Source: Deltaproteobacteria bacterium (GTDB lineage: Bacteria; Desulfobacterota; Desulfomonilia; Desulfomonilales; Desulfomonilaceae). From it: DNA of 44,371 nucleotides. Shown piece after piece: positions 8,519 through 16,416 of this stretch. The stretch covers positions 1 through 44,371 of the forward strand of contig VGSG01000024.1 in the NCBI GenBank assembly GCA_016875095.1. Direction: 5' to 3'. The position numbers were made by a program, and so were the translations under genes. Within the stretch, counting starts at the first letter, position 1. Each line of letters opens with the position of its first letter. The notes beneath the pieces are model-generated. The model had not been told where the DNA came from. It made no database searches and saw only the letters and a list, made by a program, of their open reading frames with translations.

Positions 8519-9409
8519 TCATCCGGAAATAGAAAAGAATTCAAGCGCGTTTTTCTTCAGGATGAGAGCCAAATGGTCTTCCGATAACCCGAGGCGGCCT
8601 ATCCTTTTCAGCTCTCGATCCCACGCGTACGGAATTTGAGGGAAATCCGTCCCGTACATTACCCGCTCGGGTCGGAATTCCTCGAGCCGCGGCGGATCGT
8701 CCACCGGTAGATAATCGGCAAGCATCATGGCCGTATCAACCCACAGGTTGTCGTATTTTTCCAGCAGCGTACGGTACGCGGTAAATTCGTCCGCGCCCAA
8801 ATGCGGCACACACACTTTGAGCCCGGGGAAACTCCGGAGGATCTCTTCTAAGAGATCTGCGCGGCAGATCAGATAAGGATCCACCGGGTAGGCGAAATGG
8901 GGATTCCGAGGTTCCCGCCCCACGTGCATAATCAGAGGCTGCCTGTGGGCGTCGCATATCTCGCATATCTCGAACATGGCCTCGCCGTCCATGCGGAAGC
9001 CTTGAACATGCGCATGGAGCTTCACTCCCGTGAGTCCGAGGGAGAACGCGTCCTCAAGAATGGCTTGGGTCTCATCTTCACCGGGAAAGACCGTCGCGGT
9101 TCCGGTGAGCCTGGGAAACTTTTGCGCAAGCCCGGCCATATGCTCGTTCAGGCGTCGGGCAATTCCGGGCTTGTGCGCATAGTGGAGGCCCACCACGTGA
9201 TCGATCTCGCGGCTGAGCAGGAACCGGACCAAATCCTCTGAGCCCATCCGATATCTGATCGGCCAAGCATACTGATCGAACCATTGCCGGATTGCTCCAA
9301 AGATTGCATCGGGGAAGAGGTGGACGTGAGCGTCCACAACGGAGGGAAGCGAATCCGGTATTCGTTCGCCTTCCGAGTCGTTGACGCCTGGAAGTGACAT
9401 GTCGACCAT
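8519..9409 (-). CDS. amidohydrolase-2 family metal-dependent hydrolase (ACMSD-like)
   Basis: 296-residue TIM-barrel protein of the amidohydrolase_2 / ACMSD group. Metal-ligand motifs appear in order: DAHVHLF (HxH, about residues 26-30), GVKLHAHVQG, LIMHVG (third His), VCVPHLGADE (fourth His) and YGTDFPQIPY (catalytic Asp). The family includes decarboxylases and hydrolases of aromatic or cyclic acids. The gene is divergent from the thiolase operon across a 201-base gap holding an operator-like palindrome, which suggests shared control. It may act on a ring-derived or branched intermediate feeding the beta-oxidation genes. This role is inferred from position. Start ATG 9409; an in-frame Met at 9400 (Met4) is an alternative. 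Confidence 0.85.
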   Translation of the reverse strand: MVDMSLPGVNDSEGERIPDSLPSVVDAHVHLFPDAIFGAIRQWFDQYAWPIRYRMGSEDLVRFLLSREIDHVVGLHYAHKPGIARRLNEHMAGLAQKFPRLTGTATVFPGEDETQAILEDAFSLGLTGVKLHAHVQGFRMDGEAMFEICEICDAHRQPLIMHVGREPRNPHFAYPVDPYLICRADLLEEILRSFPGLKVCVPHLGADEFTAYRTLLEKYDNLWVDTAMMLADYLPVDDPPRLEEFRPERVMYGTDFPQIPYAWDRELKRIGRLGLSEDHLALILKKNALEFFSISG

Positions 9410-9447
9410 GAGGTTTTTGTTTCCTCGCAGGCTCTTTCGGAAAGAAC

Positions 9448-9476
9448 TTGACAGTTTTGGACGGGTAAGTAATGAT
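9448..9476 (+). promoter_or_regulatory. predicted sigma-70 promoter of the thiolase operon
   Basis: TTGACA at 9448-9453 (exact -35), 17 bases, then AATGAT at 9471-9476 as the -10 (4 of 6 to consensus). It points toward the thiolase gene, about 135 bases upstream of its start. The -10 lies inside the palindrome at 9464-9484. Confidence 0.5.
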
Positions 9477-9484
9477 CACTCACC
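9464..9484. promoter_or_regulatory. operator-like imperfect palindrome in the divergent promoter region
   Basis: The 21-base element has half sites GGTAAGTAAT and ATCACTCACC around a central base. Eight of ten base pairs are symmetric. It overlaps the predicted -10 of the thiolase promoter and lies between the divergent amidohydrolase and thiolase genes. The TGAGTGA/TCATTAC core resembles in layout the TGAATGA/TCATTCA operator of Bacillus FadR, a TetR-family repressor of fatty-acid degradation. The TetR gene at 12939 in this operon is the obvious candidate ligand. Binding is inferred, not shown. Confidence 0.5.
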
Positions 9485-9610
9485 GTCCCTGGATCATAAA
9501 GTTTACCTCATTCACTTGTCCCTTCACAAGGCATTCATCAACGAACCGTGAGGCAAGCGGGCTTTCCTTATCGTCCCCTCGCCCCATCCTTCATGAGGAG
9601 GGAAGACCAG

Positions 9611-10804
9611 ATGCCCGAACAATGCGTGATTGTCAGCGCGAAACGAACTCCGTTCGGCCGATATCTCGGATCATTGTCGGAAATGGAGCCTTTGGACGTC
9701 GCGGCCCACGCGGGTCGAGCGGCTCTGACCGCGCCTGGAAAGGATCTTTCGGCAGAGATCGACCAGATCTTTGTAGGTAACTGCATTCCTTCATGCTTTG
9801 AGACCGGCTCTGTCACAGGGCGCCAGATCGGTCTGAAGCTCGGCGTGGATCGCTTCACTATCACCGTGGACACCGCGTGTTGCTCGCCTTTGACGGCATT
9901 GCGCTTGGCGCTTTGGGGATTGCGGCTCGGTGAGCTTTCTTCCGCGCTGGTCATCGGTGTTGAGGCCATGAGCCGCGTTCCCCACATGTCCCGACAGCTC
10001 AGAAACGGTGTGCGGATCGGAGAAGTCAAGCTAACCGATCAGATCTATCCTATCGGTTACCCCGGATACAATCCGGTCTCTGTTGACGCGTCCGACGGCG
10101 CGGAAAAATACGAGATTCCCAAACGAATGCTTGACGCGTGGGCTATGGGCTCACACCGAAAATGGGCGCAAGCCCAGGCCGAGGGCAAGTTTGCCGACGA
10201 GCTCGCTCCCATCATGGCCACGAAGAAGGGAAACACGTTCTTGTTTGCCGGGGACGAATCCCCTCGGCCGGACAGCACGCTGGCGGCCATCGAGCAGCTC
10301 CCCGCGGTGTTCGGCGCAAAGAGCACAACAGCGGGAAACGCTCCCGGGCTGAATGACGGCGCGTCCGCGGTGGTGATCATGACTGAGTCCCGCGCCAGGT
10401 CACTGGGTTTGGAACCGCTCGGGACCATTGTGGAAATGGCGGGAGAGACCGATATGCCTTATGGTATCTCATGGATACCCGCGCTCACGATCCGCAAAGT
10501 CCTTTCCAAAGTGGGGCTGGAATTGGATCAGATAGACCTGATCGAAATCAATGAAGCGTTCGCCGCGATGCCCCTGGTCAGCGCCAAGATTCTGGCTGAT
10601 GGTGACAAGGACGTCTGGCACGGCCTTTTGCAGAAGACCAATGTGAATGGAGGCGCCATAGCAATCGGCCATCCCGTGGGCGCGTCCGGATTACGGATCA
10701 TGATGACAATGATGTATGAGCTTCGTCGCCGTGGGGGCGGCCTTGGCGTCGCCGCGATATGCGGCGGCCTGACTCAAGGCGAAGCCGCGATCGTTCGAGC
10801 CTGA
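9611..10804 (+). CDS. thiolase family acetyl-CoA acyltransferase
   Basis: 397-residue thiolase, last step of beta-oxidation (3-oxoacyl-CoA plus CoA to acetyl-CoA and a shortened acyl-CoA). The nucleophile is Cys90 in TVDTACCSPLTALRLA. The distal motifs are INEAFAAMP, GGAIAIGHPVGASGLR (catalytic His) and CGGLTQGEAAIV (second Cys). ATG 9611 follows GAGGAGGGA with good spacing; an ATG-initiated frame from 9548 adds 21 unrelated residues. Around the nucleophile the usual C-A-S-G is C-C-S-P, so it is a divergent thiolase and could prefer a branched or bulky acyl group. It is first in the operon, 17 bases before the fused hydratase/dehydrogenase gene. Confidence 0.92.
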   Translation: MPEQCVIVSAKRTPFGRYLGSLSEMEPLDVAAHAGRAALTAPGKDLSAEIDQIFVGNCIPSCFETGSVTGRQIGLKLGVDRFTITVDTACCSPLTALRLALWGLRLGELSSALVIGVEAMSRVPHMSRQLRNGVRIGEVKLTDQIYPIGYPGYNPVSVDASDGAEKYEIPKRMLDAWAMGSHRKWAQAQAEGKFADELAPIMATKKGNTFLFAGDESPRPDSTLAAIEQLPAVFGAKSTTAGNAPGLNDGASAVVIMTESRARSLGLEPLGTIVEMAGETDMPYGISWIPALTIRKVLSKVGLELDQIDLIEINEAFAAMPLVSAKILADGDKDVWHGLLQKTNVNGGAIAIGHPVGASGLRIMMTMMYELRRRGGGLGVAAICGGLTQGEAAIVRA

Positions 10805-10821
10805 CAAAGGGAGAAACTGCA

Positions 10822-12921
10822 ATGCCGGAAGTGAAATACCATCTTGATACTGAAAGCAGAGTGGCCAGGTTCGTGATCGACACAGCCGGCCCGGTGAATA
10901 GCATCGGCCAGCAATTCATGACCGATATGGAAAAGGCCACGCTTCAGGCCCATAGAGACAATGTCCGAGGCGTTATCATCGTTTCGGGAAAGAAGAAGAG
11001 CTTTCTGGACGGCGCAAACCTTCGGGAAATCATGACCGACGCCACGCCTCAATTGATCAGGATTACGCTTCGGCGCTTTCACGACTGCCTCGCGACCCTT
11101 GCGAAGAGCCCGTTTCCGGTGGTGGCCGTTCTCGATGGGCAAACCGCTCTGGGCGGCGGCTTTGAACTTCTCCTGTGGGGCTGCGATCAGGTCTTAACGA
11201 CGGCTGATTCTCGCATGGGTCTCCCGGAAGTGAGCGTGGGGCTCTTTCCCGCCGGTGGAGGGACTCAAGTGCTCCGACGGGTGGTGGGCTTCAAAACCGC
11301 GGTGGACATGATCATCAACGCGCGCGTGAGTCCTGCGGAGACCTTTGCCCAAACCGATCTCGTCACCATTTGCCCTTCCGCGGAATTGGAATCCCGGGCA
11401 TTGGAGTGGATCGAATCCCACCAGGGCATTGTGAACCACATTTACGACCCTGCGCGAGTCGAGCCGGACCGACGATCGGACGAAGAAAACCAAAAGATCG
11501 TCAATCAAGCGTACTTCAGGGCTACGATCTGCCCGCACCGCCCGTACCTTCAGGCCGCGGCGCAATCTATGGAGGCCGGCCTTAAGCTCCCTCTTGAGGA
11601 AGCTCTGCGCAACGATCTTGACCTGTTCGTTTCACTGTTTGAATCTCCTAATACCAAGAACAAAATCGACTTCTTTTTCCTGACTACCAGTCTCGGGCCT
11701 CGGCTTGTAAGAGTTGATCCGCGCAAAGCGGTCAATGTGGACTCGCTCGCCGTAATCGGCGCTGGTCTGATGGGGAGAGGCATCGCGCAGGTAGCGGCCG
11801 AAAGGGGCATACGAGCGCTCCTCATAGATGTGGATGAGGCCGCCACGAGAGCCGCGGTGGAGGAGATCGACAGGACTCTCGAAGGGCTTGTGTCAAAAGG
11901 GAAATGGCCCGGAAGCCGCAAGGACAAAGTGATGGCGAACCTGGAAGGGAGCACGGACTACGGCCGGTTGCGGGAGGTTCCTCTGGTCATTGAGTGCGTT
12001 TTCGAAGATCTCCCCTTGAAGCAGCGGATTCTGGCACGGGTTCAGGATGCAAACCCCGACGCGATCTTTGCGTCGAACACTTCAACGCTTCCCATGGATG
12101 AAATCGCGGCAAAATCATCGCGGCCGGAACAAGTGGTCGGTATGCACTTTTTCTCGCCCGTGCCCCTGATGCCGCTCCTGGAAGTCATTCGAGGCCCTCG
12201 CAGCAGCGTGGCCGCGGTGGCCACAGCGGTCACCGTGGGAAGAGCCATCGGCAAGACCGTGATACTCGTCAATGACGGACCAGGCTTTTACACCAGTCGA
12301 ACGTTCGCCACGTACGTAAATAATGGCTTCTCGTTGGCTGAACGGGGCGTCTTGCCATGGGACGTGGATTTCATGGCGCTTCAAGCGGGATTCCCTCAGG
12401 GCCCCCTTAATGTGTATGGCGCTACAGGCGGAAATGTGATTTACCATGCGGGCTCGTTCATGGCCAGCCGCTTTCCGGAACGCATGGCGCTGCCGGAAAG
12501 CCTGAAGAAGCTTTATCAAGCCGGATATGTGGGGCTGGGAAAACCTTCCTTCTATTTGGACCATCGGAACATGATTCGGGACGAATCGGTCATGGAACAC
12601 ATAGCGCCGATCGAGGGTCTTCCTGCGCCCAATCAGGACGAAGTTCAGGACATCCTGCTTCTGGGCATGTGCAATGAAGCTTTCTGGTGCATGAGTGACG
12701 GTGTGCTCCCCGACTACTACAGCATGGATCTGGGCGCAGTGTTGGGCATCGGTTTTCCTGATTGCTGGCACGGGCCCGCGCGCTACGTGAGCCTCCGAGG
12801 GGTGAAGGCCGTGAAAGCTCGCCTCGAGGAGCTTGCAGATCGATTCCGATTGCCGGGCTTGAGGCCGGCGCCTGAATTCGATCGACTCGTGGCCTGCGGG
12901 CTTGACCGCTTCCTCATTTGA
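10822..12921 (+). CDS. fused enoyl-CoA hydratase / 3-hydroxyacyl-CoA dehydrogenase (FadB/FadJ type)
   Basis: 699 residues, two enzymes in one chain. Residues 1 to about 190 form the crotonase domain, with FLDGANL for the oxyanion hole and Glu115 (GGGFEL) and Glu136 (GLPEVSVG) at the positions of the two catalytic glutamates of FadB. From residue 311 comes the NAD-binding Rossmann motif VIGAGLMGRGIAQ. Next are GMHFFSPVPLMPLLEVIRG, with catalytic His442 and its Glu partner, and NDGPGFYTSRTF. Two C-terminal dehydrogenase repeats follow. It hydrates 2-enoyl-CoA and oxidises the 3-hydroxyacyl-CoA. ATG 10822 follows AAGGGAG at 10807-10813. The stop lies 17 bases before the chosen TetR start. Unlike proteobacterial FadB, the thiolase partner precedes it in the operon. 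Confidence 0.93.
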   Translation: MPEVKYHLDTESRVARFVIDTAGPVNSIGQQFMTDMEKATLQAHRDNVRGVIIVSGKKKSFLDGANLREIMTDATPQLIRITLRRFHDCLATLAKSPFPVVAVLDGQTALGGGFELLLWGCDQVLTTADSRMGLPEVSVGLFPAGGGTQVLRRVVGFKTAVDMIINARVSPAETFAQTDLVTICPSAELESRALEWIESHQGIVNHIYDPARVEPDRRSDEENQKIVNQAYFRATICPHRPYLQAAAQSMEAGLKLPLEEALRNDLDLFVSLFESPNTKNKIDFFFLTTSLGPRLVRVDPRKAVNVDSLAVIGAGLMGRGIAQVAAERGIRALLIDVDEAATRAAVEEIDRTLEGLVSKGKWPGSRKDKVMANLEGSTDYGRLREVPLVIECVFEDLPLKQRILARVQDANPDAIFASNTSTLPMDEIAAKSSRPEQVVGMHFFSPVPLMPLLEVIRGPRSSVAAVATAVTVGRAIGKTVILVNDGPGFYTSRTFATYVNNGFSLAERGVLPWDVDFMALQAGFPQGPLNVYGATGGNVIYHAGSFMASRFPERMALPESLKKLYQAGYVGLGKPSFYLDHRNMIRDESVMEHIAPIEGLPAPNQDEVQDILLLGMCNEAFWCMSDGVLPDYYSMDLGAVLGIGFPDCWHGPARYVSLRGVKAVKARLEELADRFRLPGLRPAPEFDRLVACGLDRFLI

Positions 12922-12938
12922 GTAAGCGGCGACAGAGA

Positions 12939-13601
12939 ATGAAAGCCGAATCCTCCAGACAGACCCCGACCGCGCGGAACGCCGCGCGGCGCATCAAGCC
13001 TCAACTACAAGAAACACGCTTCCCTCCCGGTCGAATAAAGATCGTGGAGGCGCTCAAAAGCTTGTTGGTCGAGAAAGAATTCGGCTCCGTGACCACCGCG
13101 GAAATCGCTCGCACCGCAGGGGTAACCGAAGCCCTGATCTACAAGTACTTTGATGATAAGCGAGACTTGCTTCATCAGCTCCTCGCCGAATACATGGAAT
13201 TCTATCTCGCGCGCGCCGAACCGGATCTCAAGGCGACGAAAGGCCCTCTGAATAAGCTGCGGAAGGTCGTTTCTCTCCATATCAACATGTATTCTACGGA
13301 TCGCGTTTTTGCGAAGATCCTCCTCCTGGAAGTGAGAAACTTTCCCGACTACTTTCGGAGCGACGCATACCAGGTCGTGAAGAGGTACAGGAAGATCATA
13401 CTGGAAATCATAAAGGCCGGCGTAAGATCGGGAGAGATCAGGCGAGATGCGCCGCCTTCCGTCATGCGCGACCTGGTTCTGGGCGCCATTGAGCAGGTGT
13501 GTCTTCCCGGGGTGATATTCAATCAAGAAATTTCCGCAGACCTGCTCAGTGAAAGCCTCTGCGAGCTGATTTTCAAAGGCATTGCGACGGAACGCACGTG
13601 A
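12939..13601 (+). CDS. TetR-family transcriptional regulator
   Basis: 220 residues. The N-terminal helix-turn-helix reads FGSVTTAEIARTAGVTEALI followed by YKYFDDKRDLLHQLL (about residues 45-80). The C-terminal domain is a helical ligand-binding region of normal length. I chose ATG 12939; a TTG at 12918 overlapping the previous stop (TTGA) would add seven residues and has no ribosome site. Neither start has a strong Shine-Dalgarno sequence, so low expression is likely, as for many repressors. It sits inside the beta-oxidation operon, so its ligand is probably an acyl-CoA intermediate. The palindrome at 9464-9484 is its most likely operator. Both last points are inference. Confidence 0.88.
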   Translation: MKAESSRQTPTARNAARRIKPQLQETRFPPGRIKIVEALKSLLVEKEFGSVTTAEIARTAGVTEALIYKYFDDKRDLLHQLLAEYMEFYLARAEPDLKATKGPLNKLRKVVSLHINMYSTDRVFAKILLLEVRNFPDYFRSDAYQVVKRYRKIILEIIKAGVRSGEIRRDAPPSVMRDLVLGAIEQVCLPGVIFNQEISADLLSESLCELIFKGIATERT

Positions 13602-13641
13602 GGCGGGTCTTCTAAGAACACGAACCCAGGGAGAAGACTGG

Positions 13642-14784
13642 ATGGAGATCTTGCCGTACACTGAGGAGCATCGAATCTTTAGACAAGCGGTTCGCAAGTT
13701 CTGCGAAAGAGAAGTGGCCCCCTTTGTTGATGAATGGGAAGAAGCCGGCATCGTGCCGAAAAGTGTCTGGAAAAGGATGGGTGAGCAGGGCTTCTTGTGC
13801 ATGCAGGTCCCTGAGGAATACGGCGGTATGGGCGCGGACTTCCTCTTTTCGGTGATACTCCTGGAAGAGCTTGTGAAGACGAACCATTTCGGGCTGGACG
13901 CAAATCTCCACAGCGATATCGTGGTTCCTTACATCTTGTCCTATGCCTCAGAGGAGCTTAAACACAAGTACCTTCCGGGATGCGTCTCCGGCGACATTAT
14001 CACTGCGATAGCAATGACCGAGCCCAACGCAGGGAGCGACCTCGCGGGCATGAGGACCACCGCGGCGCAGGACGGGGACCATATTGTTATCAACGGACAA
14101 AAGACTTTCATCAGTAACGGCATTAACTGCGACCTGCTCGTCCTGGCCGCGAGAGACCCCTCCAATAAGGATCCCCATCGAGCAATCAGCTTGTATCTTG
14201 TGGAAGCCGAAACCCCTGGATTCGAGAAAGGCAAGAAAATCAAGAAAATAGGCTGGCACAGCCAGGACACCGCCGAACTCTTCTTCAACGATTGCCGCAT
14301 CCCGGCCTGTAATCGCCTGGGGGAGCCAGGGTCCGGCTTTGTCCAACTTATGGAGAAGCTGCAACAGGAGCGGCTTGTCTGTGCTATAATGGCGGTCGCG
14401 TTCGTTGAGCGCATCCTGGAAATGACCATTCGGCACTGCAAGGAGCGGACAGCTTTCGGCAGGCCCATATCCCAGTTTCAGCACATCCGGTTCAGGCTGG
14501 TGGAGATGTCAACCGAGGTCAAGCTTGGCCGCACGTTCGTGGATAAACTGATCGTGGACCATATGGAGGGCCGAAATATAATTGTCGAAGTGTCCATGGC
14601 CAAATATTGGACCACCGAAATGGCCAAACGTGTGATAGACGGGTGCCTCCAGTTCCACGGCGGTTATGGCTATTGTGAAGAATACCCTGTGGCCCGGGCC
14701 TGGAGAGATGTGCGAGTCATGTCTATCTTCGCGGGCGCCAATGAGATCATGAAGGGGATCGCAGCCAAATTCATGGGGCTCTAA
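13642..14784 (+). CDS. acyl-CoA dehydrogenase (isovaleryl/long-chain type active site)
   Basis: 380-residue flavoenzyme for alpha,beta-dehydrogenation of an acyl-CoA. FAD-binding motifs are AIAMTEPNAGSDLAGMRTTA and NGQKTFISNG. The C-terminal part has RTAFGRPISQFQHIRF and LQFHGGYGYCEEYPVARAWRD. The usual C-terminal catalytic Glu (YEGT motif) is replaced: the segment reads IFAGANEI with Ala364. Glu243 in LQQERLV on helix G matches the alternative base used by isovaleryl-CoA and long-chain acyl-CoA dehydrogenases. That suggests a branched or long substrate. ATG 13642 follows AGGGAGA; an in-frame upstream ATG adds 20 unrelated residues that overlap the TetR gene. Electrons should go to electron-transfer flavoprotein, whose genes are not in the window. 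Confidence 0.93.
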   Translation: MEILPYTEEHRIFRQAVRKFCEREVAPFVDEWEEAGIVPKSVWKRMGEQGFLCMQVPEEYGGMGADFLFSVILLEELVKTNHFGLDANLHSDIVVPYILSYASEELKHKYLPGCVSGDIITAIAMTEPNAGSDLAGMRTTAAQDGDHIVINGQKTFISNGINCDLLVLAARDPSNKDPHRAISLYLVEAETPGFEKGKKIKKIGWHSQDTAELFFNDCRIPACNRLGEPGSGFVQLMEKLQQERLVCAIMAVAFVERILEMTIRHCKERTAFGRPISQFQHIRFRLVEMSTEVKLGRTFVDKLIVDHMEGRNIIVEVSMAKYWTTEMAKRVIDGCLQFHGGYGYCEEYPVARAWRDVRVMSIFAGANEIMKGIAAKFMGL

Positions 14785-14815
14785 ATCGAAACGACTCTGA
14801 GACAGGTGGAGCATC

Positions 14816-15973
14816 ATGTCCGAGGCATTGAAGGGACTCAAGGTTCTGGACCTGAGCATGAATCTTCCCGGGCCTTACATGACCTGGCTTCTCGCCACCC
14901 TCGGCGCGGAAGTGGTCAAGGTCGAAAACCCGATCGGCGGAGATTACGCCCGCTTCCTAGGCCCTGGGAGCAATGAGACCAATCCCTTTTTCGAAGCGGT
15001 CAACCGCAACAAGAAAAGCCTCACCCTTAACCTGAAGCATTCGGAAGGTCTCCGCATTTTTTTCGATCTTCTCCGGACGTACGATGTTGTGGTGGAAGGT
15101 TTCAGGCCCGGGACTATGGAGCGTCTTGGGATCGGGTACGAGATCACGAGCAAAGCGCAACCGCGGCTCATCCATGTGTCCATATCAGGGTACGGTCAGG
15201 GCGGACCATATCGCCTGCGGGCAGGTCACGATCTCAACTACCTTTCTCTTGCGGGTGTCATTCACATGACCGGCGCACAGGAAGGTCAACCGTGCATCCC
15301 TGGAGTCCAGATAGCAGATCTTGCGGGCGGGAGCCTCATGGCCCTGTCAGGGCTGCTGGCCGCGGTGGTCCAGCGAGAACGGACCGGCAAAGGTCAGTTC
15401 GTGGATGTGTCGATGTTTCACGGATCGCTGTCCCTTGCCACCATGATTTTCGGCGGAGTGGAGGCGGGTATGGAACAGCCGGCGCCCGGCGGCATGTTCC
15501 TCACGGGGCGATTTCCCTGTTATGGGCTGTACCTCACAAAGGACGGCCGGCACATGTCTCTGGGAGCGTTGGAATTCAAATTCTGGGATAACTTCTGCAA
15601 GGCTCTCGACCGGCCGGATCTGGTGGCAGGCCAGTTCGGAGGCCCTGAGATCATCGAGGAAGTTCGACGCATCTTTGCCCAGCGCACACAGCAGGATTGG
15701 GTCGCGTTCATGAAAGACCACGACTGCTGCTGCGAGCCTGTTGTTGCGCTCACCGAGGCTGTGGAATCGGAGATCGTTGTCGCCCGGAACATGATTACCA
15801 CCGGCGCAGGCGCGAGACGATACTTGGCTACTCCTTTCAGACTGTCCGAGTCCCCTCCCCCGCGGGAAGAGACTCCAGCCCCGCACCTTGGTGAGCACAC
15901 CCATGAAGTGCTCTCAGCTATAGGTATATCCAAGACGCAAAGGGAGTCGCTTGCTCGTCAGGGAGTCATTTGA
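14816..15973 (+). CDS. CaiB/BaiF family protein, alpha-methylacyl-CoA racemase-like
   Basis: 385 residues of the class III CoA-transferase fold. His138 in RAGHDLNYLSLAG and Asp168 in QIADLAGGSLMA match, with the same 30-residue spacing, the His126/Asp156 catalytic pair of mycobacterial alpha-methylacyl-CoA racemase. The GHDxNY motif is typical of the racemases rather than formyl-CoA transferases. A racemase converts (R)- to (S)-2-methylacyl-CoA so that acyl-CoA dehydrogenase can act. With the helix-G acyl-CoA dehydrogenase just upstream (31-base gap), this supports degradation of a branched acid. A true CoA transferase remains possible, since the family is mixed. GGTGGAG precedes ATG 14816. 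Confidence 0.87.
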   Translation: MSEALKGLKVLDLSMNLPGPYMTWLLATLGAEVVKVENPIGGDYARFLGPGSNETNPFFEAVNRNKKSLTLNLKHSEGLRIFFDLLRTYDVVVEGFRPGTMERLGIGYEITSKAQPRLIHVSISGYGQGGPYRLRAGHDLNYLSLAGVIHMTGAQEGQPCIPGVQIADLAGGSLMALSGLLAAVVQRERTGKGQFVDVSMFHGSLSLATMIFGGVEAGMEQPAPGGMFLTGRFPCYGLYLTKDGRHMSLGALEFKFWDNFCKALDRPDLVAGQFGGPEIIEEVRRIFAQRTQQDWVAFMKDHDCCCEPVVALTEAVESEIVVARNMITTGAGARRYLATPFRLSESPPPREETPAPHLGEHTHEVLSAIGISKTQRESLARQGVI

Positions 15974-16019
15974 GCGATCAGGGAAGGGGAGCAAACAAGC
16001 GTCTTCCCTGGCGCTCTCA
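15971..16019 (+). terminator. long hairpin at the end of the beta-oxidation operon
   Basis: TGAGCG (15971-15976, including the stop codon) pairs with CGCTCTCA (16012-16019, one bulge). Inside it CAGGGAAG (15979-15986) pairs exactly with CTTCCCTG (16003-16010). No T tract follows, so this is a 3'-end stabiliser or a weak/rho-assisted terminator. Confidence 0.45.
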
Positions 16020-16044
16020 GCCCCAACCCGGACGCGGCCGGTCG

Positions 16045-16242
16045 TCACGAATATGGAACATCGCGGCACTCGTAACCGCCGAATAACTCCAACTCAACAG
16101 CGCGTTCTCTGCACTCGATCTCTGCTTCCTCCATTTCAGCAAGGAGTCCCGGGTAGTATTCCACCATTATTTCGTCCGGGCCTTCCCCATATGCCATCCG
16201 GTCTGTATCCCCACTCCGCTCGTCGCGCGTATGAGAGTTCAT
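16045..16242 (-). CDS. small acidic protein of unknown function
   Basis: 65 residues, strongly acidic, starting MNSHTRDERSGDTDRMAYGE and carrying a Glu-rich middle (LLAEMEEAEIECRERAVELE). I recognise no family. The start at 16242 is well supported: AGGAGG (plus-strand positions 16249-16254 read in reverse) stands 6-7 bases upstream. A frame from 16263 ignores that site. It has no signal peptide or membrane segment; the Glu-rich part is probably helical. It lies alone between the beta-oxidation operon and the Pro-rich exported protein, convergent with the former. A regulator or anti-factor is conceivable but unsupported. Confidence 0.62.
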   Translation of the reverse strand: MNSHTRDERSGDTDRMAYGEGPDEIMVEYYPGLLAEMEEAEIECRERAVELELFGGYECRDVPYS

Positions 16243-16416
16243 TGCGAGCCTCCTGAAATCCACGTAGTCTCTTTCTCCTTCATTTTATCTTGATGCGCGA
16301 AAACCTCTTGGGATTCAGCCGGGACGGCTCTCTGGCACGAAAAAGGGCGGCGGCGCGTGGTCTTTTTCCACGTGCTGTGGTATGGTTCTGGGGCCGGCAA
16401 AATGGGGAATGTGGTC

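Noticed and set aside
10616-10631. TGGCAC...TTGC resembling a sigma-54 promoter
   Set aside because: The spacer is six bases instead of five and it lies inside the thiolase coding region with no gene start following.
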